Shown here in pieces: positions 50,837 through 59,728 of a DNA stretch of 64,000 bases; the stretch's first letter is position 1; the number at the start of each line of letters is the position of its first letter. Source of the DNA: Salimicrobium album (GTDB lineage Bacteria > Bacillota > Bacilli > Bacillales > Halobacillaceae). A model generated the notes under the pieces. It saw only the letters and a list, made by a program, of their open reading frames with translations, did no database searches and was not told the DNA's origin. Made by a program: the position numbers and the translations under genes. The stretch covers positions 310,001 through 374,000 of the forward strand of contig NZ_FNOS01000003.1 in the NCBI RefSeq assembly GCF_900107115.1, given 5' to 3'.

Positions 50837-52378
50837 GTGAAAAAATATTGGACCCTGCCACTGCTCGTCATTGTAATCGGTATTATGTTCCTAATGTTTC
50901 AAAACTATAAGCAGGCCGCTGCCCTCCCTTCTGATTCGTGGCATCGGGAAGCGAAACTCGGCGAAACCGAAATCCGCGCCGGGCTGGACGGCAGAAAAAC
51001 GGAAAATGGCATTCGTCTCGCTTATTTTACGGAAGAAGCTCTCACCATCCAGACATACGATGAAAAATTGAATGGTACAGAAACGACGAAAGTCCCCGTC
51101 CGGAACACGAAAGGGGCTGACGTTTTCATCGGCGATACATACACGATTTATTACAGTGATGGAGGAGTCTACCGCGCCGACACGGAAGAACGGATAGCAG
51201 ACTCGGAAATCTTTCTTCCCACTGAAAAAGGTGCAGTATACGTGGAAGGGGGAAAAGCCGTCTACGTGGACGGCGGGACGCTTGAAACGACCATCATAGC
51301 CGAAAACGTAACGGAATCCTCTTCCATCCACGCCTATGAATCGAATCGGGGGACTGTCGTTTCCGTCAGTGAACGAGAGGATAACAGTCTCACTTCCTCG
51401 ATTTACATGAAAAAGAAGAGTGAAGTTGAAAAAGTGGATCAGTTGACTGTCGAGCTGTCTCCTTCTCTGAAAATGGAAGACACGTATCCATTAATCCAGG
51501 GAGAAACTGCCACTCTGCTTATTAATGCCGTTCCGGCTTTTGTCCGTTCCTCCTCTGGAGAGAAGAATTTTTTTCTGGCTCATAAACGAAACGGTTCCGT
51601 TACTCTTACTGACGTCTCGTTTCCGGATCCGAACAGAGAAGGAAGTCCCCTGCAGGAAGTCGAAGACCTCCACGTTTACGAAAAAAATGGACGCCCACTT
51701 CTCCTATTCAGAGCCCAAGGGTACACTGAAACTAAAACAAGCAGCGCGGAAGCGTTCAACGTTTTCGAAGGAGAGATAAACAATGAAAGTATTACTGCAG
51801 ACAGACTCAGCAACACCCCGCGTCTTTCCGTTCGCCCGGAAGTGATCGATGCAGGGATGATCGCCTGGATCGATGAGGGGGCGGACGAGAACACATTGTT
51901 CACAGCCGCTTCCAAAGAGCACGCAGATTTTTCCGCTTCCGCTTTCTCCGGGGATATACTGCTCCGTACAGCAGGAAAAACACTGACGATGCTTTCGACC
52001 GGGCTTATGACCATTTTTCTGACTGTTCTCTGGTATGCCGTTCCCCTGCTGGTTATGGTGTTCTGGATGTCGAAACGCCGCAATCCTTTCGACGAAGAGA
52101 AAGAATGGATTCTATATGTATCGGCAGCCATTTACACGACAGTCGCCTTACTGTTCGATCATCACCTGTTCAAACCGCAGCTCATTGAGGCTCTGCCCGG
52201 GATACTCGATTTTCCCGGCAGTCCATTCGTAATCATTCTTCTGTTCTCGCTTCTGTCCTTACTGATCGTCAGATTTTCGGGGATGGATAAATGGTGGGGG
52301 CTTCCGGCACGTGTAACTTATTTCGTCGGCCTGCACGTCGTGTTTATGACCGTTTATGTAGGACCCTATTTATTCTGA
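50837..52378 (+). CDS. Membrane-anchored extracellular protein of unknown function
   Basis: A 513-residue protein with an N-terminal signal-anchor helix, a large outer domain (residues 30-375) rich in short beta strands and charged residues, then four hydrophobic helices (380-513). The repeating strand pattern (YTIYYSDGGVYRADTE..., GAVYVEGGKAVYVDGG) suggests a beta-propeller. I know no family for it. The start is GTG 50837 after AGGAGGT. It diverges from the DUF4064-lipoprotein pair. Its stop codon is followed directly by the parS-like site. Confidence 0.7.
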   Translation: MKKYWTLPLLVIVIGIMFLMFQNYKQAAALPSDSWHREAKLGETEIRAGLDGRKTENGIRLAYFTEEALTIQTYDEKLNGTETTKVPVRNTKGADVFIGDTYTIYYSDGGVYRADTEERIADSEIFLPTEKGAVYVEGGKAVYVDGGTLETTIIAENVTESSSIHAYESNRGTVVSVSEREDNSLTSSIYMKKKSEVEKVDQLTVELSPSLKMEDTYPLIQGETATLLINAVPAFVRSSSGEKNFFLAHKRNGSVTLTDVSFPDPNREGSPLQEVEDLHVYEKNGRPLLLFRAQGYTETKTSSAEAFNVFEGEINNESITADRLSNTPRLSVRPEVIDAGMIAWIDEGADENTLFTAASKEHADFSASAFSGDILLRTAGKTLTMLSTGLMTIFLTVLWYAVPLLVMVFWMSKRRNPFDEEKEWILYVSAAIYTTVALLFDHHLFKPQLIEALPGILDFPGSPFVIILLFSLLSLLIVRFSGMDKWWGLPARVTYFVGLHVVFMTVYVGPYLF

Positions 52379-52394
52379 TGTTTCACGTGGAACA
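52379..52394. promoter_or_regulatory. parS site for ParB/Spo0J
   Basis: Read on the minus strand, the 16 bases are TGTTCCACGTGAAACA, identical to the B. subtilis parS consensus. Spo0J (ParB) loads the chromosome-segregation complex there. The site is intergenic, starting one base after the stop of the previous gene. It implies an origin-proximal location. Confidence 0.85.
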
Positions 52395-52759
52395 AACAGA
52401 GAAAATCGTATAAGCATAGAAAAAAAGTTGGAAATTTTCGGCTTTTTTCAGAAAAATGTTTATTGTTCAAATACATGGGAAGATGTACAGTGGTCTCTCC
52501 ATTAATGAGGGAAACATATAACCGTGAGGGAAATTTTCGTACAATCGCGCTTACAGCATAATTAATAAAATTCTGTTTACCTAATAGCCAAAAGCCGGCC
52601 CCCCTGATTCAGGAACGGGTTACGCTTTTGGTTTCGCTGTCTCAGGTTTTATGGAAGGGCTTTCTCCCGAAGAAAAAAGCATCCCTTCGGTTTACATTAC
52701 AAAAGTGCGGCTCGGTACGACTTTCTCTCTGGTAAAAACACTTAAGGAGGAATGGAAGT
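52395..52759. other. ectD upstream region with two hairpins
   Basis: This 365-bp stretch has no credible gene. Two hairpins stand out: 52588-52631 (CCAAAAGC/GCTTTTGG around CCTGATTCAGG) and 52667-52690 (CCGAAG/CTTCGG). The second half may be a leader of the ectD transcript. A TTTACA box near 52691 could be a -35, but the -10 is unclear. Confidence 0.5.
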
Positions 52760-53692
52760 ATGGCAATGGATAAATATCCGTCCAGGCAGGGTGATCACAA
52801 GGAGATTATCGACCGGAAAGATCCGATCGTTCACGGCGGTGCCGACTACGACGGACCTCTGGAGGAAAAAGATTTAAGCTTCTATGATGAGAACGGGTAC
52901 ATCATGCTGCAGAACCTGTTCACTGCTGACGAAGTTAAGCTTATGAAAGAAGAACTGCGTAAAACGATGGAAAATAACGAAAACCGTGATGCACCGGACG
53001 TCATCAAGGAGCCGAACAGCAACGAAGTCCGCTCTGTATTCGAAATCCACAAAGACAGCGGTTTCTTCGAAATGCTTTCGAAAAATGAGCGTATCGTCAA
53101 AGCAGCCCAACAGATTCTCGGTAGTGATGTGTACATGATGCAATCCCGCATCAACTTCAAACCTGGCTTCAAAGGTAAAGAGTTTTATTGGCACTCGGAC
53201 TTTGAAACGTGGCATATGGAAGACGGCATGCCGGATATGCGGGCACTCAGCTGCTCTATCATTTTGACGGACAACTATGAGTTCAACGGACCGCTTATGC
53301 TCATACCGGGATCACAGAAGTGGTACGTCTCCTGCCCGGGTACGACTCCGGAGGAAAACTTTAAACAATCATTGAAGAAACAGGAGACCGGTGTACCTGA
53401 CAACGAAAGTATGGAATGGCTCACCGAACAGGCCGGCGGACAGATTGACCGCGCCACCGGGCCTGCAGGCTCTGTCCTCTTCTTCGACTGTAATACGATG
53501 CACGGCTCTGCCGGGAACATCTCCCCTTACCCGCGCAGTAACGTATTCTTCGTATTCAACTCGGTGGAGAATAAACTCGTGGAACCGTTCAGCGGAACGG
53601 AGCCGCGCCCGGAGTTTCTTGCTAACCGGGAAAACACTTCCGCAATTAAACCACAGGCAGGTTCTCTGACAGAAGACGTCTCTTCCAGATAA
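52760..53692 (+). CDS. ectD: Ectoine hydroxylase EctD
   Basis: A non-heme Fe(II)/2-oxoglutarate dioxygenase of 310 residues that converts ectoine to 5-hydroxyectoine, a salt and heat protectant. The family signature runs through residues 142-185, including FYWHSDFETWHMEDGMP and SCSIILTDNYEFNGPLMLIPGS. The iron ligands are His145, Asp147 and His248, the last in TMHGSAGN, nearly at the positions of known EctD proteins. The start is ATG 52760 after AAGGAGGAATGG. It stands alone, so ectABC must lie elsewhere in the genome. Confidence 0.96.
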   Translation: MAMDKYPSRQGDHKEIIDRKDPIVHGGADYDGPLEEKDLSFYDENGYIMLQNLFTADEVKLMKEELRKTMENNENRDAPDVIKEPNSNEVRSVFEIHKDSGFFEMLSKNERIVKAAQQILGSDVYMMQSRINFKPGFKGKEFYWHSDFETWHMEDGMPDMRALSCSIILTDNYEFNGPLMLIPGSQKWYVSCPGTTPEENFKQSLKKQETGVPDNESMEWLTEQAGGQIDRATGPAGSVLFFDCNTMHGSAGNISPYPRSNVFFVFNSVENKLVEPFSGTEPRPEFLANRENTSAIKPQAGSLTEDVSSR

Positions 53693-53720
53693 CAAGAGAT
53701 ACAGGGAATTACCGCCCTAA

Positions 53721-53762
53721 AAAAAGACGCATGCCTCCGGAAAAGAGGTATGCGTCTTTTAA
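53721..53762. terminator. Bidirectional terminator
   Basis: AAAAGACGCATGCCTC pairs with GAGGTATGCGTCTTTT, T-rich on both strands, between convergent ectD and ABC permease genes. Confidence 0.92.
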
Positions 53763-53775
53763 TATTATCCGTGAC

Positions 53776-54603
53776 TTATGCATTGGCACGCTGGAAACTG
53801 AAGGTCGCGAAAAGTACGAGAACCGCAGCAAAGCCTGCAATGAACAGAACTTCGGCGAACATCGTCACTTCCCGGCCGAGCACCGTTATGTTCAGCCCCA
53901 TGGCTTCCGATACGGCTGCCGGAATGTTATCCACTTCAATCATCAGTTTCTTCATTACGTCCACTCCGTAAGTAACCGGGTTTATTTTGACGATGACGTC
54001 CATCCATGCCGGCATATTACTCACCGGAAACAAAGCTCCCGACAGAAAAATCATCGGCATTACAAGAATCTGCACGGTCAGCTGGAACCCTTGAGTGGAA
54101 CGGATGACACTGGCGAACAATAAACCGAGTCCCGAGAGAGCGCAGCCTAACAGAAACATGAATGGAATCACCTGTATAAGCGCCATGATACTGTAAGATA
54201 TTCCGAGAAACGGAATAAGAAAAAACAACAGTATTCCCTGGATCGTAGCGATCGTGGCAGCTCCCAACATTTTTCCTATAGCGATACTTACCCGGGAAAT
54301 GGGTGATACGAGAATCTCCTTCATATACCCGAAATCTTTATCCTCGATGACGGACATTGCAGAAAAAATCGAAGTCATCAGCAGCGTCATTGCTACAATT
54401 CCCGGAAATACGAATTCTACGTAATTGAAGCTCTCCGCTCCGTCCGGCATGTTACCGGCCATCATCGTTTCCATTGAACCGCTCATACCTCCGCCGAAAA
54501 TAAGCAGAAAGAGAATCGGCATCGAAAAGGAGCCGATCAGCCGGGCTCTGTCCCGGAAAAATTTCGTCAAGTCTCTTTGCCAGATTGCAAATATTCCTTC
54601 CAT
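53776..54603 (-). CDS. ABC-2 type transporter permease
   Basis: A 275-residue permease with six hydrophobic helices of the ABC-2 (DrrB-like) class. The conserved region LVSPISRVSIAIGKMLGAATIATIQGILLFFL and VMPMIFLSGALFPVSNMPAWM are typical. With the ATPase encoded 12 nt upstream it probably exports a drug, lipid or other hydrophobic compound. The start is ATG 54603 after AGGAGGAA. The MarR gene transcribed divergently probably regulates both. Confidence 0.9.
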   Translation of the reverse strand: MEGIFAIWQRDLTKFFRDRARLIGSFSMPILFLLIFGGGMSGSMETMMAGNMPDGAESFNYVEFVFPGIVAMTLLMTSIFSAMSVIEDKDFGYMKEILVSPISRVSIAIGKMLGAATIATIQGILLFFLIPFLGISYSIMALIQVIPFMFLLGCALSGLGLLFASVIRSTQGFQLTVQILVMPMIFLSGALFPVSNMPAWMDVIVKINPVTYGVDVMKKLMIEVDNIPAAVSEAMGLNITVLGREVTMFAEVLFIAGFAAVLVLFATFSFQRANA

Positions 54604-54615
54604 CGGTCATTCCTC

Positions 54616-55548
54616 CTATTCTTTCGCGTCTCCGATTTTTCTGCCTGTAAAAGCGAGAAAAACGTCGTTCAGGGTCGGTTTCCGGATATTGAGTCTGGTG
54701 ATGGGAATTTCCAGTGTTTTAATAAAGGAAGAGATGAAGGCGTCACTGCTCTCCACTTTCAGATGAATCGTATCACCTTCCACACTCACGTCCGCACCTT
54801 CCACTTTCTCCTCAATCTCACGGAGTGCCTGGTCGTTGTCCTCTGTCGACAGTTCAATCATGTCCCCTCCGAGCTGGTCTTTCAGGGAGGTCGGAGAATC
54901 GAGGGCAATAATCTCCCCCTGATCCATAATAGCGACCCGGTCACTGATTTCCGCTTCGTCCAGATAGTGGGTCGTCAGAAACATCGTAATGCCCGCTTTC
55001 TCTTTCAGTTTCAGAATATATTCCCACAAGTGGGCACGTGTCTGCGGATCCAGACCTACCGTCGGCTCATCAAGGAACAGAACCTTCGGGTAGTGAAGCA
55101 GTCCCCGGGCGATTTCAAGACGTCGTTTCATTCCGCCCGAAAAAGTTTCCACCCGCTGTTTCCGCTCATCGACGAGGTCCACAATTTCAAGCACTTCCCC
55201 GATCCGTTCCTGGCGCTTGTCTTTCGGCACTCCGTAGAAACGGCAGTGCAGCATCAGATTTTCGTTGGCGGTCAGCTTCTCATCAAGCGTATTTTCCTGA
55301 AAAATGATGCCGATACTGGCGCGCACTTTATCTTTTTCTTTTTTGGCGTCATATCCATTAATCATAATGCTCCCGGAGGTTGGTTTGAGCATCGTACAGA
55401 TCATATTGATCGTTGTACTTTTGCCGGCTCCGTTCGGCCCGAGAAACCCGAAGATTTCCCCTTCCTCCACTTCAAAATTGATGGCTTTCACCGCTTCGGT
55501 CTGTTTGTATTTCTTCGTCAGATCTTTCACAGAAATCACCGGGTCCAT
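54616..55548 (-). CDS. ABC transporter ATP-binding protein (DrrA-like)
   Basis: A 310-residue ATPase with Walker A GPNGAGKST (residues about 37-45), signature FSGGMKRRLEIARGLL and Walker B VLFLDEPTVGLDPQTR, the latter typical of DrrA-type drug exporters. The C-terminal 90 residues form the added domain of this class, ending in RKPTLNDVFLAFTGR. It partners the ABC-2 permease downstream. The operator-like repeat just upstream suggests control by the divergent MarR protein. Confidence 0.92.
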   Translation of the reverse strand: MDPVISVKDLTKKYKQTEAVKAINFEVEEGEIFGFLGPNGAGKSTTINMICTMLKPTSGSIMINGYDAKKEKDKVRASIGIIFQENTLDEKLTANENLMLHCRFYGVPKDKRQERIGEVLEIVDLVDERKQRVETFSGGMKRRLEIARGLLHYPKVLFLDEPTVGLDPQTRAHLWEYILKLKEKAGITMFLTTHYLDEAEISDRVAIMDQGEIIALDSPTSLKDQLGGDMIELSTEDNDQALREIEEKVEGADVSVEGDTIHLKVESSDAFISSFIKTLEIPITRLNIRKPTLNDVFLAFTGRKIGDAKE

Positions 55549-55567
55549 GTCTTTTCCCCCTCTGCGT

Positions 55568-55591
55568 AATAGTTATGATATAATAACTATT
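55568..55591. promoter_or_regulatory. MarR-type operator
   Basis: A perfect 9-bp inverted repeat, AATAGTTAT-gatata-ATAACTATT, lies between the divergent ABC ATPase and MarR genes. Length and AT content match MarR operators; binding by the adjacent regulator is inferred. Confidence 0.75.
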
Positions 55592-55645
55592 AATCATTAT
55601 CCACTTTTGCCCGGCAAAAGTCAAAAAGGAAGGAGCATGCTGACG

Positions 55646-56086
55646 ATGACGACGGATAACGAACTGATCGACCAGATATTGAGCGTCCTCCCCGCTCTTC
55701 CGAAGAAGCTGTTCGGGGAGGTGCGGCCTTTCGAGGAAAAAGACCTTCACCCTACCCACCTGCACATTCTTCATATCGTGGAACAGGAAGGACCGACGCC
55801 GATGAAAACGGTGGCGGAGAAGCTTTCCATCAAAAAATCGAACCTCTCCCCACTCGTCGGAAAGCTGATCGAGCACGGACTGCTGGAGAAGAAGAAACTT
55901 GAGAAGGACCGACGCGTGACGCTCATCCGGCTGACCGGGGAGGGAGAAGCTTTTCTCAGTAATAAAAAGCAGTATATGAAAGATAAAATGCGCGAGCGGC
56001 TGGCATCGCTCACCCCGGAAGACCGGGAGACGCTCCACGATACGTTTTCCAACCTGTCGGTCATCCTGGACAAAATGAGCCGGTAA
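55646..56086 (+). CDS. MarR family transcriptional regulator
   Basis: A 146-residue winged-helix regulator. The DNA-binding region is at residues 50-105: TPMKTVAEKLSIKKSNLSPLVGKLIEHGLLEKKKLEKDRRVTLIRLT, with the wing D-R-R. Flanking helices form the dimer. The start is set at ATG 55646, 9 nt after AGGAGC; an ATG at 55637 overlaps that site, and the frame open back to 55304 is antisense to the ATPase gene. It probably represses the divergent ABC exporter and itself through the 9-bp inverted repeat. Confidence 0.9.
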   Translation: MTTDNELIDQILSVLPALPKKLFGEVRPFEEKDLHPTHLHILHIVEQEGPTPMKTVAEKLSIKKSNLSPLVGKLIEHGLLEKKKLEKDRRVTLIRLTGEGEAFLSNKKQYMKDKMRERLASLTPEDRETLHDTFSNLSVILDKMSR

Positions 56087-56106
56087 GCTCCTGAGCTTCT
56101 TTTGTG

Positions 56107-57096
56107 TCAGTGGAGCTGCTCATCGGCCCGATGCACAATGATGAAAGGGACGGCGGCAGTGAACGTGCAAAAACCGTGTTCCATGGTGAGTGCTTCTGTG
56201 AGCCCGAGCTCCTCCAGTTTACGGCTCAGGCGGCTCACTCTCTGCCTGAACGTCGTCGGCTTCACCTCTCCCTCTTCTCCGGCCAGTTCTGCCATTACCC
56301 CGGCATCAAGTGGCTCCTCCCGGGATGACTGGAGGAGGTAGTAAAGAATTTTTCCGTAATCCCGACTTATTTCTTCCGTTTTACCATCAAATCCTATTTC
56401 AATCGTCTCATCTCCAAAGTACAGATGTCCGGTCCCCCGACTCTTCTGTAACAGGGACTCTTCCGCTTCTTCCTTAGAGAGAAACTCCATTTTCTCCCCC
56501 GTTATTTTCAGGAAGGCGTGGGTGTTCAGATAACTCTCGGTTTCCTGCAGCTTTTCGTACAACCAAGACATATCGGAAGAGGAGAACGGTTCGTATTTCC
56601 CCGGTACAGAAAGAAGGCCCATCTTCTCGTGGAGGTCATACAGAACATGTATTTCACTCGTGATAAGGTAGAGATGAGCATAGTACAGCTGTCTTTCGTT
56701 TAAGGGGAAACGTTCGGCCTGTCCCTGAACTTCCAACGCTTTTGAAAAATGACTGCCCGCTTCTGTAAATCGTCCTCTTTGCACATACAGGAGACCGAGA
56801 CGGTAATGAGCGAGAGGAAGATGATCTTCAAAATGAAGAGCCTGCTTCAGAGAATCGATGGATGACTTCTCATCCTTTCTGTGCGCCGTTTTCATATAGG
56901 AGCCGTACTCCACCAGATAATAAATGAGTTTCTTTTCCACGTCCTCGGCAAGATCTCTGTCGTTTTCTCTTCTTAACTGCTGCCTCAGTTCCCTGTACAA
57001 AGCTATCAGACGGGAGTAGCCGCCTTTTTCCTCTTCAAGATTCCTCTTTGCTTCCCGTATTTCCTCCGAAAGATCGTTACTCGTTCTTTTCGGCAT
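56107..57096 (-). CDS. TPR-containing protein with C-terminal winged helix
   Basis: A 329-residue soluble protein. Helical repeats run from residue 20 to 180, including a clear TPR (PLAHYRLGLLYVQRGRFTEAGSHFSKALEV). The C-terminal 100 residues (GKTEEISRDYGKILYYLL...TTFRQRVSRLSRKLEELGL) resemble the winged-helix domain of response regulators of the OmpR/BTAD type. A transcription or signalling role is probable, the ligand unknown. The start is ATG 57096 after AGGAGGCAGG. It is convergent with the MarR gene with a 20-bp gap. Confidence 0.7.
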   Translation of the reverse strand: MPKRTSNDLSEEIREAKRNLEEEKGGYSRLIALYRELRQQLRRENDRDLAEDVEKKLIYYLVEYGSYMKTAHRKDEKSSIDSLKQALHFEDHLPLAHYRLGLLYVQRGRFTEAGSHFSKALEVQGQAERFPLNERQLYYAHLYLITSEIHVLYDLHEKMGLLSVPGKYEPFSSSDMSWLYEKLQETESYLNTHAFLKITGEKMEFLSKEEAEESLLQKSRGTGHLYFGDETIEIGFDGKTEEISRDYGKILYYLLQSSREEPLDAGVMAELAGEEGEVKPTTFRQRVSRLSRKLEELGLTEALTMEHGFCTFTAAVPFIIVHRADEQLH

Positions 57097-57240
57097 CTTT
57101 CCCTGCCTCCTTTTACATACTCTCCTCTTCCTATTCCCCGAACTGCCTCCTTCTCAGCACGTGTAAGGAAAAATACATACTTTTATCGTGAGATACGTTA
57201 AAGTGAGAAAAAGACAGACAACAGGAAGGAAAAGATACCC

Positions 57241-57891
57241 ATGTTCTCAAGATCCCAATGGCTGAAAATCATTTTGGTCCTTTCCCTATTTCTTACCATC
57301 GCTTATATTACTCACTTCCGCCTGGAACTCAGACCTTCCGATATCCGCGACTTCATTTTATCGTTCGGGTGGTGGGGGCCTTTCGTCTTTTTCCTCATCT
57401 ACACTGCCGGACCTCTCATATTTCTGCCGACGTCCGTTCTGTCTCTCGGAGCCGGCCTCCTGTTCGGAGTATGGCCGGGAGTTCTATACATTATCATCGG
57501 AGCAACAGGAGCCGGGGTGACAGGCTACATGATGGCCCGTCTGTTCGGAAAGTCCGTCGTTCCGCTGGATAACTTCTCCTGGGGAGAAAAGCTGTTCAGA
57601 AGAATGGAAGAGCGCGGTTTCGTGTACATTTTCGTGCTGCGGCTCGTCCCCATCGTCAGTTTCGATCTGCTCAGCTACGCCGGGGGAATTTCCCGGGTGC
57701 GCTTCCGCTCGTACATCCTTGCTACTGTCCTCGGGATGATTCCCGGCACGTTCGTCTACAGTTTCCTCGGCTCAAGCCTTGCTTCCGGAAGCATTCTGAC
57801 AATCGGGATAGCGGCAGGAGTCTTCGTACTCATGGTGGCGGTTACGTATTACTTCCGGTCCCCGGTCAAAAAATGGCTCGGCCTTTCCTGA
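57241..57891 (+). CDS. TVP38/TMEM64 family (DedA-like) membrane protein
   Basis: A 216-residue membrane protein with about six helices. The signature F-LPTSVLSLGAGLLFGVWPG and GATGAGVTGYMMARLFG, followed by FVYIFVLRLVPIVSFDLLSYAGGISRVRFRSYILATVLGMIPGTFVYSFLGS, is that of the TVP38/DedA superfamily, thought to move lipids across the membrane. The start is ATG 57241 after GGAAGGAAAAG. Function in this organism unknown. Confidence 0.92.
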   Translation: MFSRSQWLKIILVLSLFLTIAYITHFRLELRPSDIRDFILSFGWWGPFVFFLIYTAGPLIFLPTSVLSLGAGLLFGVWPGVLYIIIGATGAGVTGYMMARLFGKSVVPLDNFSWGEKLFRRMEERGFVYIFVLRLVPIVSFDLLSYAGGISRVRFRSYILATVLGMIPGTFVYSFLGSSLASGSILTIGIAAGVFVLMVAVTYYFRSPVKKWLGLS

Positions 57892-57973
57892 TAAAATATT
57901 GTTTTTTTCGGTGATCGGACCTTTAAAATTTCTCTCACAGGGTAAAAGAAGCCTATAAAGGAGAGTGTATACG

Positions 57974-58492
57974 TTGGATGATTTCAGATTGAACCAGAAA
58001 GCTCCGGACTTTACGCTGAAGAGTACAGCCGGGGAAGAGTATAATTTTTCCAAAATGATAGAGGAAAGCGGGGAGGACTGGCAACTCGTCATCTTTTTCC
58101 GGGGGTCCTGGTGCCCGGCATGCATGGAGGAGCTGAAACAATTCGAAGAGGAGAAAAAGTATTTCGACAGACAGCAGATACGACTGACCACGGTCACTTA
58201 TGACGACAGAGAGAAGCTTGAGAACATGGTGGAGGAGCACGGTTTCACCTTCCCGGTTCTCGTCGACGAAAATTTGGACTTTTTACGGGCATACGACGTT
58301 CACTTCCACGGGGAGGATGCTCCTTATGAGGATCATGGCACCCACGGAGAACCTGCCTATTTCTTAGTGGACAACGAAGGGAAACTGCTGTACCAGCAGC
58401 GTCAGACAAGCCCGTTCGGCCGCCCGCATCCGAAAGAGCTGCGTAAGATCATTCAGTATATCGGCAAAAATTTGAAGCAGAAACCTGAATAA
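57974..58492 (+). CDS. AhpC/TSA family peroxiredoxin-like protein
   Basis: A thioredoxin-fold protein of 172 residues. The start DDFRLNQKAPDFTLKSTAG and redox motif FFRGSWCPACMEEL (Cys47, Cys50) resemble the peroxiredoxin-like branch (PRX_like2), in which a CxxC pair replaces the single peroxidatic Cys. GEPAYFLVDNEGKLLYQQ completes the fold. It probably reduces peroxides or disulfides. I chose TTG 57974, 9 nt after GGAGA; an in-frame GTG at 57965 overlaps the ribosome site. A shared terminator follows. Confidence 0.83.
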   Translation: MDDFRLNQKAPDFTLKSTAGEEYNFSKMIEESGEDWQLVIFFRGSWCPACMEELKQFEEEKKYFDRQQIRLTTVTYDDREKLENMVEEHGFTFPVLVDENLDFLRAYDVHFHGEDAPYEDHGTHGEPAYFLVDNEGKLLYQQRQTSPFGRPHPKELRKIIQYIGKNLKQKPE

Positions 58493-58520
58493 AATTCAGG
58501 AAAAAGCAGATACAGATATA

Positions 58521-58552
58521 ACAAAACCGAACTGCACAGTTCGGTTTTGTTG
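58521..58552. terminator. Bidirectional terminator
   Basis: ACAAAACCGAACTG pairs with CAGTTCGGTTTTGT, ending both the peroxiredoxin-like gene and the siderophore operon. Confidence 0.92.
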
Positions 58553-58576
58553 TGTCTGTTCAGTTTTGCCCCGGAC

Positions 58577-59728
58577 TCACCTGATATAAATGAACTCCGG
58601 ATGCGGATGACTGAGAAAGTCGTGATGGGAAATCGTCCAGGCGTATGCTCCGGCCTGGGTGAACACTACCGTATCCCCGGCCCGGAGTGACGTTACATAC
58701 TCCCCGCGCACGAGAAGGTCATTCGGAGTACACAGCTCCCCTGCGATTACGACTTCCGTATTTTCCACACCGGGTCGTGCAAACGGATACTCCCACTCGT
58801 CTTTCGCCACGACGTAAAAGGGCTGACTGATCTTCCAGGCCGCCGGAAACCGCAGGTGATGCGTCCCTCCGCGGACTACGGCGAATGCCTGCCCGTGATT
58901 CTCCTTCACGTCCACCACTTCCGTGACGTAAAAGCCGCTGTCACTCGTCATGTAACGGCCGACTTCAAGTATCAGCTCGTGGCCTTTTGTATCGATTTCC
59001 GTTATACCTTTAGCGAAAGTACTCCAGTCAAAAGGATCTTCCGGGTTCCAGTAATTGATACCGAATCCTCCTCCGAGGTCGATAACAGACGTTTCAAGGT
59101 CGTATGCTTCCTGCCACTGCAGAGCCTTACGTACGGCGAGCTCTGCAAACGCCACGTGGACTCCGGCATCAAGATTATTCGACATGGCATGGAAGTGGAA
59201 TCCCTGGATGGATATGTGGGGAGAGGCGAGAGCTTCTTCGATCAGAGACGGCATCCACTCTTCCTCCACTCCAAACTGTGTCGGAACGCCGGACATTTTC
59301 AGACGGCTTTCGGACACATCCTCTTTTAGATTTACCCGCAGAAGGACGTTTGCCGTCCGGTCCTTTTTGCCGGCAAGATACGCCGTACGTCTCAAATCCT
59401 GGAAACTCTCCACGTTCAGAAGCATATCCGGATCTTCCAGCGCGCGCATAACCTCTTCTTCTTTTTTGGAAGGTCCTCCGAATATACGTGGTCCGTTCCA
59501 CGTCCGGTCCATCTCTCCTCCGGAGGCGATTTCGAATCCGTCCACGACCGGCTCGAGCGTCCGGATGATCTCCGGATCGGGATTCGCTTTTACGGCGTAA
59601 TACAGCCGGCAGTGGCCGGGCAGACCGGCTTTCATCTTCTCCGCACGTTCTTTCAACCCCGGAAGATCATAAATGTAGGCGCAGACGGAACTGTTCTGGT
59701 TCTGAATGTACTCTCTGACTGCTTCCAT
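58577..59728 (-). CDS. PLP-dependent decarboxylase of NIS siderophore pathway
   Basis: A 383-residue fold-type III PLP enzyme of the diaminopimelate/ornithine decarboxylase group. The PLP lysine is Lys48 in YYAVKANPDP, the Gly-rich phosphate site is DLGGGFGINYW, and the C-T-P-N-D segment carries the conserved Cys/Asp of true decarboxylases. SbnH (staphyloferrin B), PvsE (vibrioferrin) and AcsE (achromobactin) are the analogous enzymes beside NIS synthetases. The start is ATG 59728 (or 59731), overlapping the previous stop; the open frame to 59905 runs through that gene. Last gene of the operon. Confidence 0.88.
   Translation of the reverse strand: MEAVREYIQNQNSSVCAYIYDLPGLKERAEKMKAGLPGHCRLYYAVKANPDPEIIRTLEPVVDGFEIASGGEMDRTWNGPRIFGGPSKKEEEVMRALEDPDMLLNVESFQDLRRTAYLAGKKDRTANVLLRVNLKEDVSESRLKMSGVPTQFGVEEEWMPSLIEEALASPHISIQGFHFHAMSNNLDAGVHVAFAELAVRKALQWQEAYDLETSVIDLGGGFGINYWNPEDPFDWSTFAKGITEIDTKGHELILEVGRYMTSDSGFYVTEVVDVKENHGQAFAVVRGGTHHLRFPAAWKISQPFYVVAKDEWEYPFARPGVENTEVVIAGELCTPNDLLVRGEYVTSLRAGDTVVFTQAGAYAWTISHHDFLSHPHPEFIYIR

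Noticed and set aside
55304-55636. N-terminal extension of the MarR frame
   Set aside because: It is antisense to the ABC ATPase and covers the divergent promoter; MarR proteins of this type are about 145 residues.
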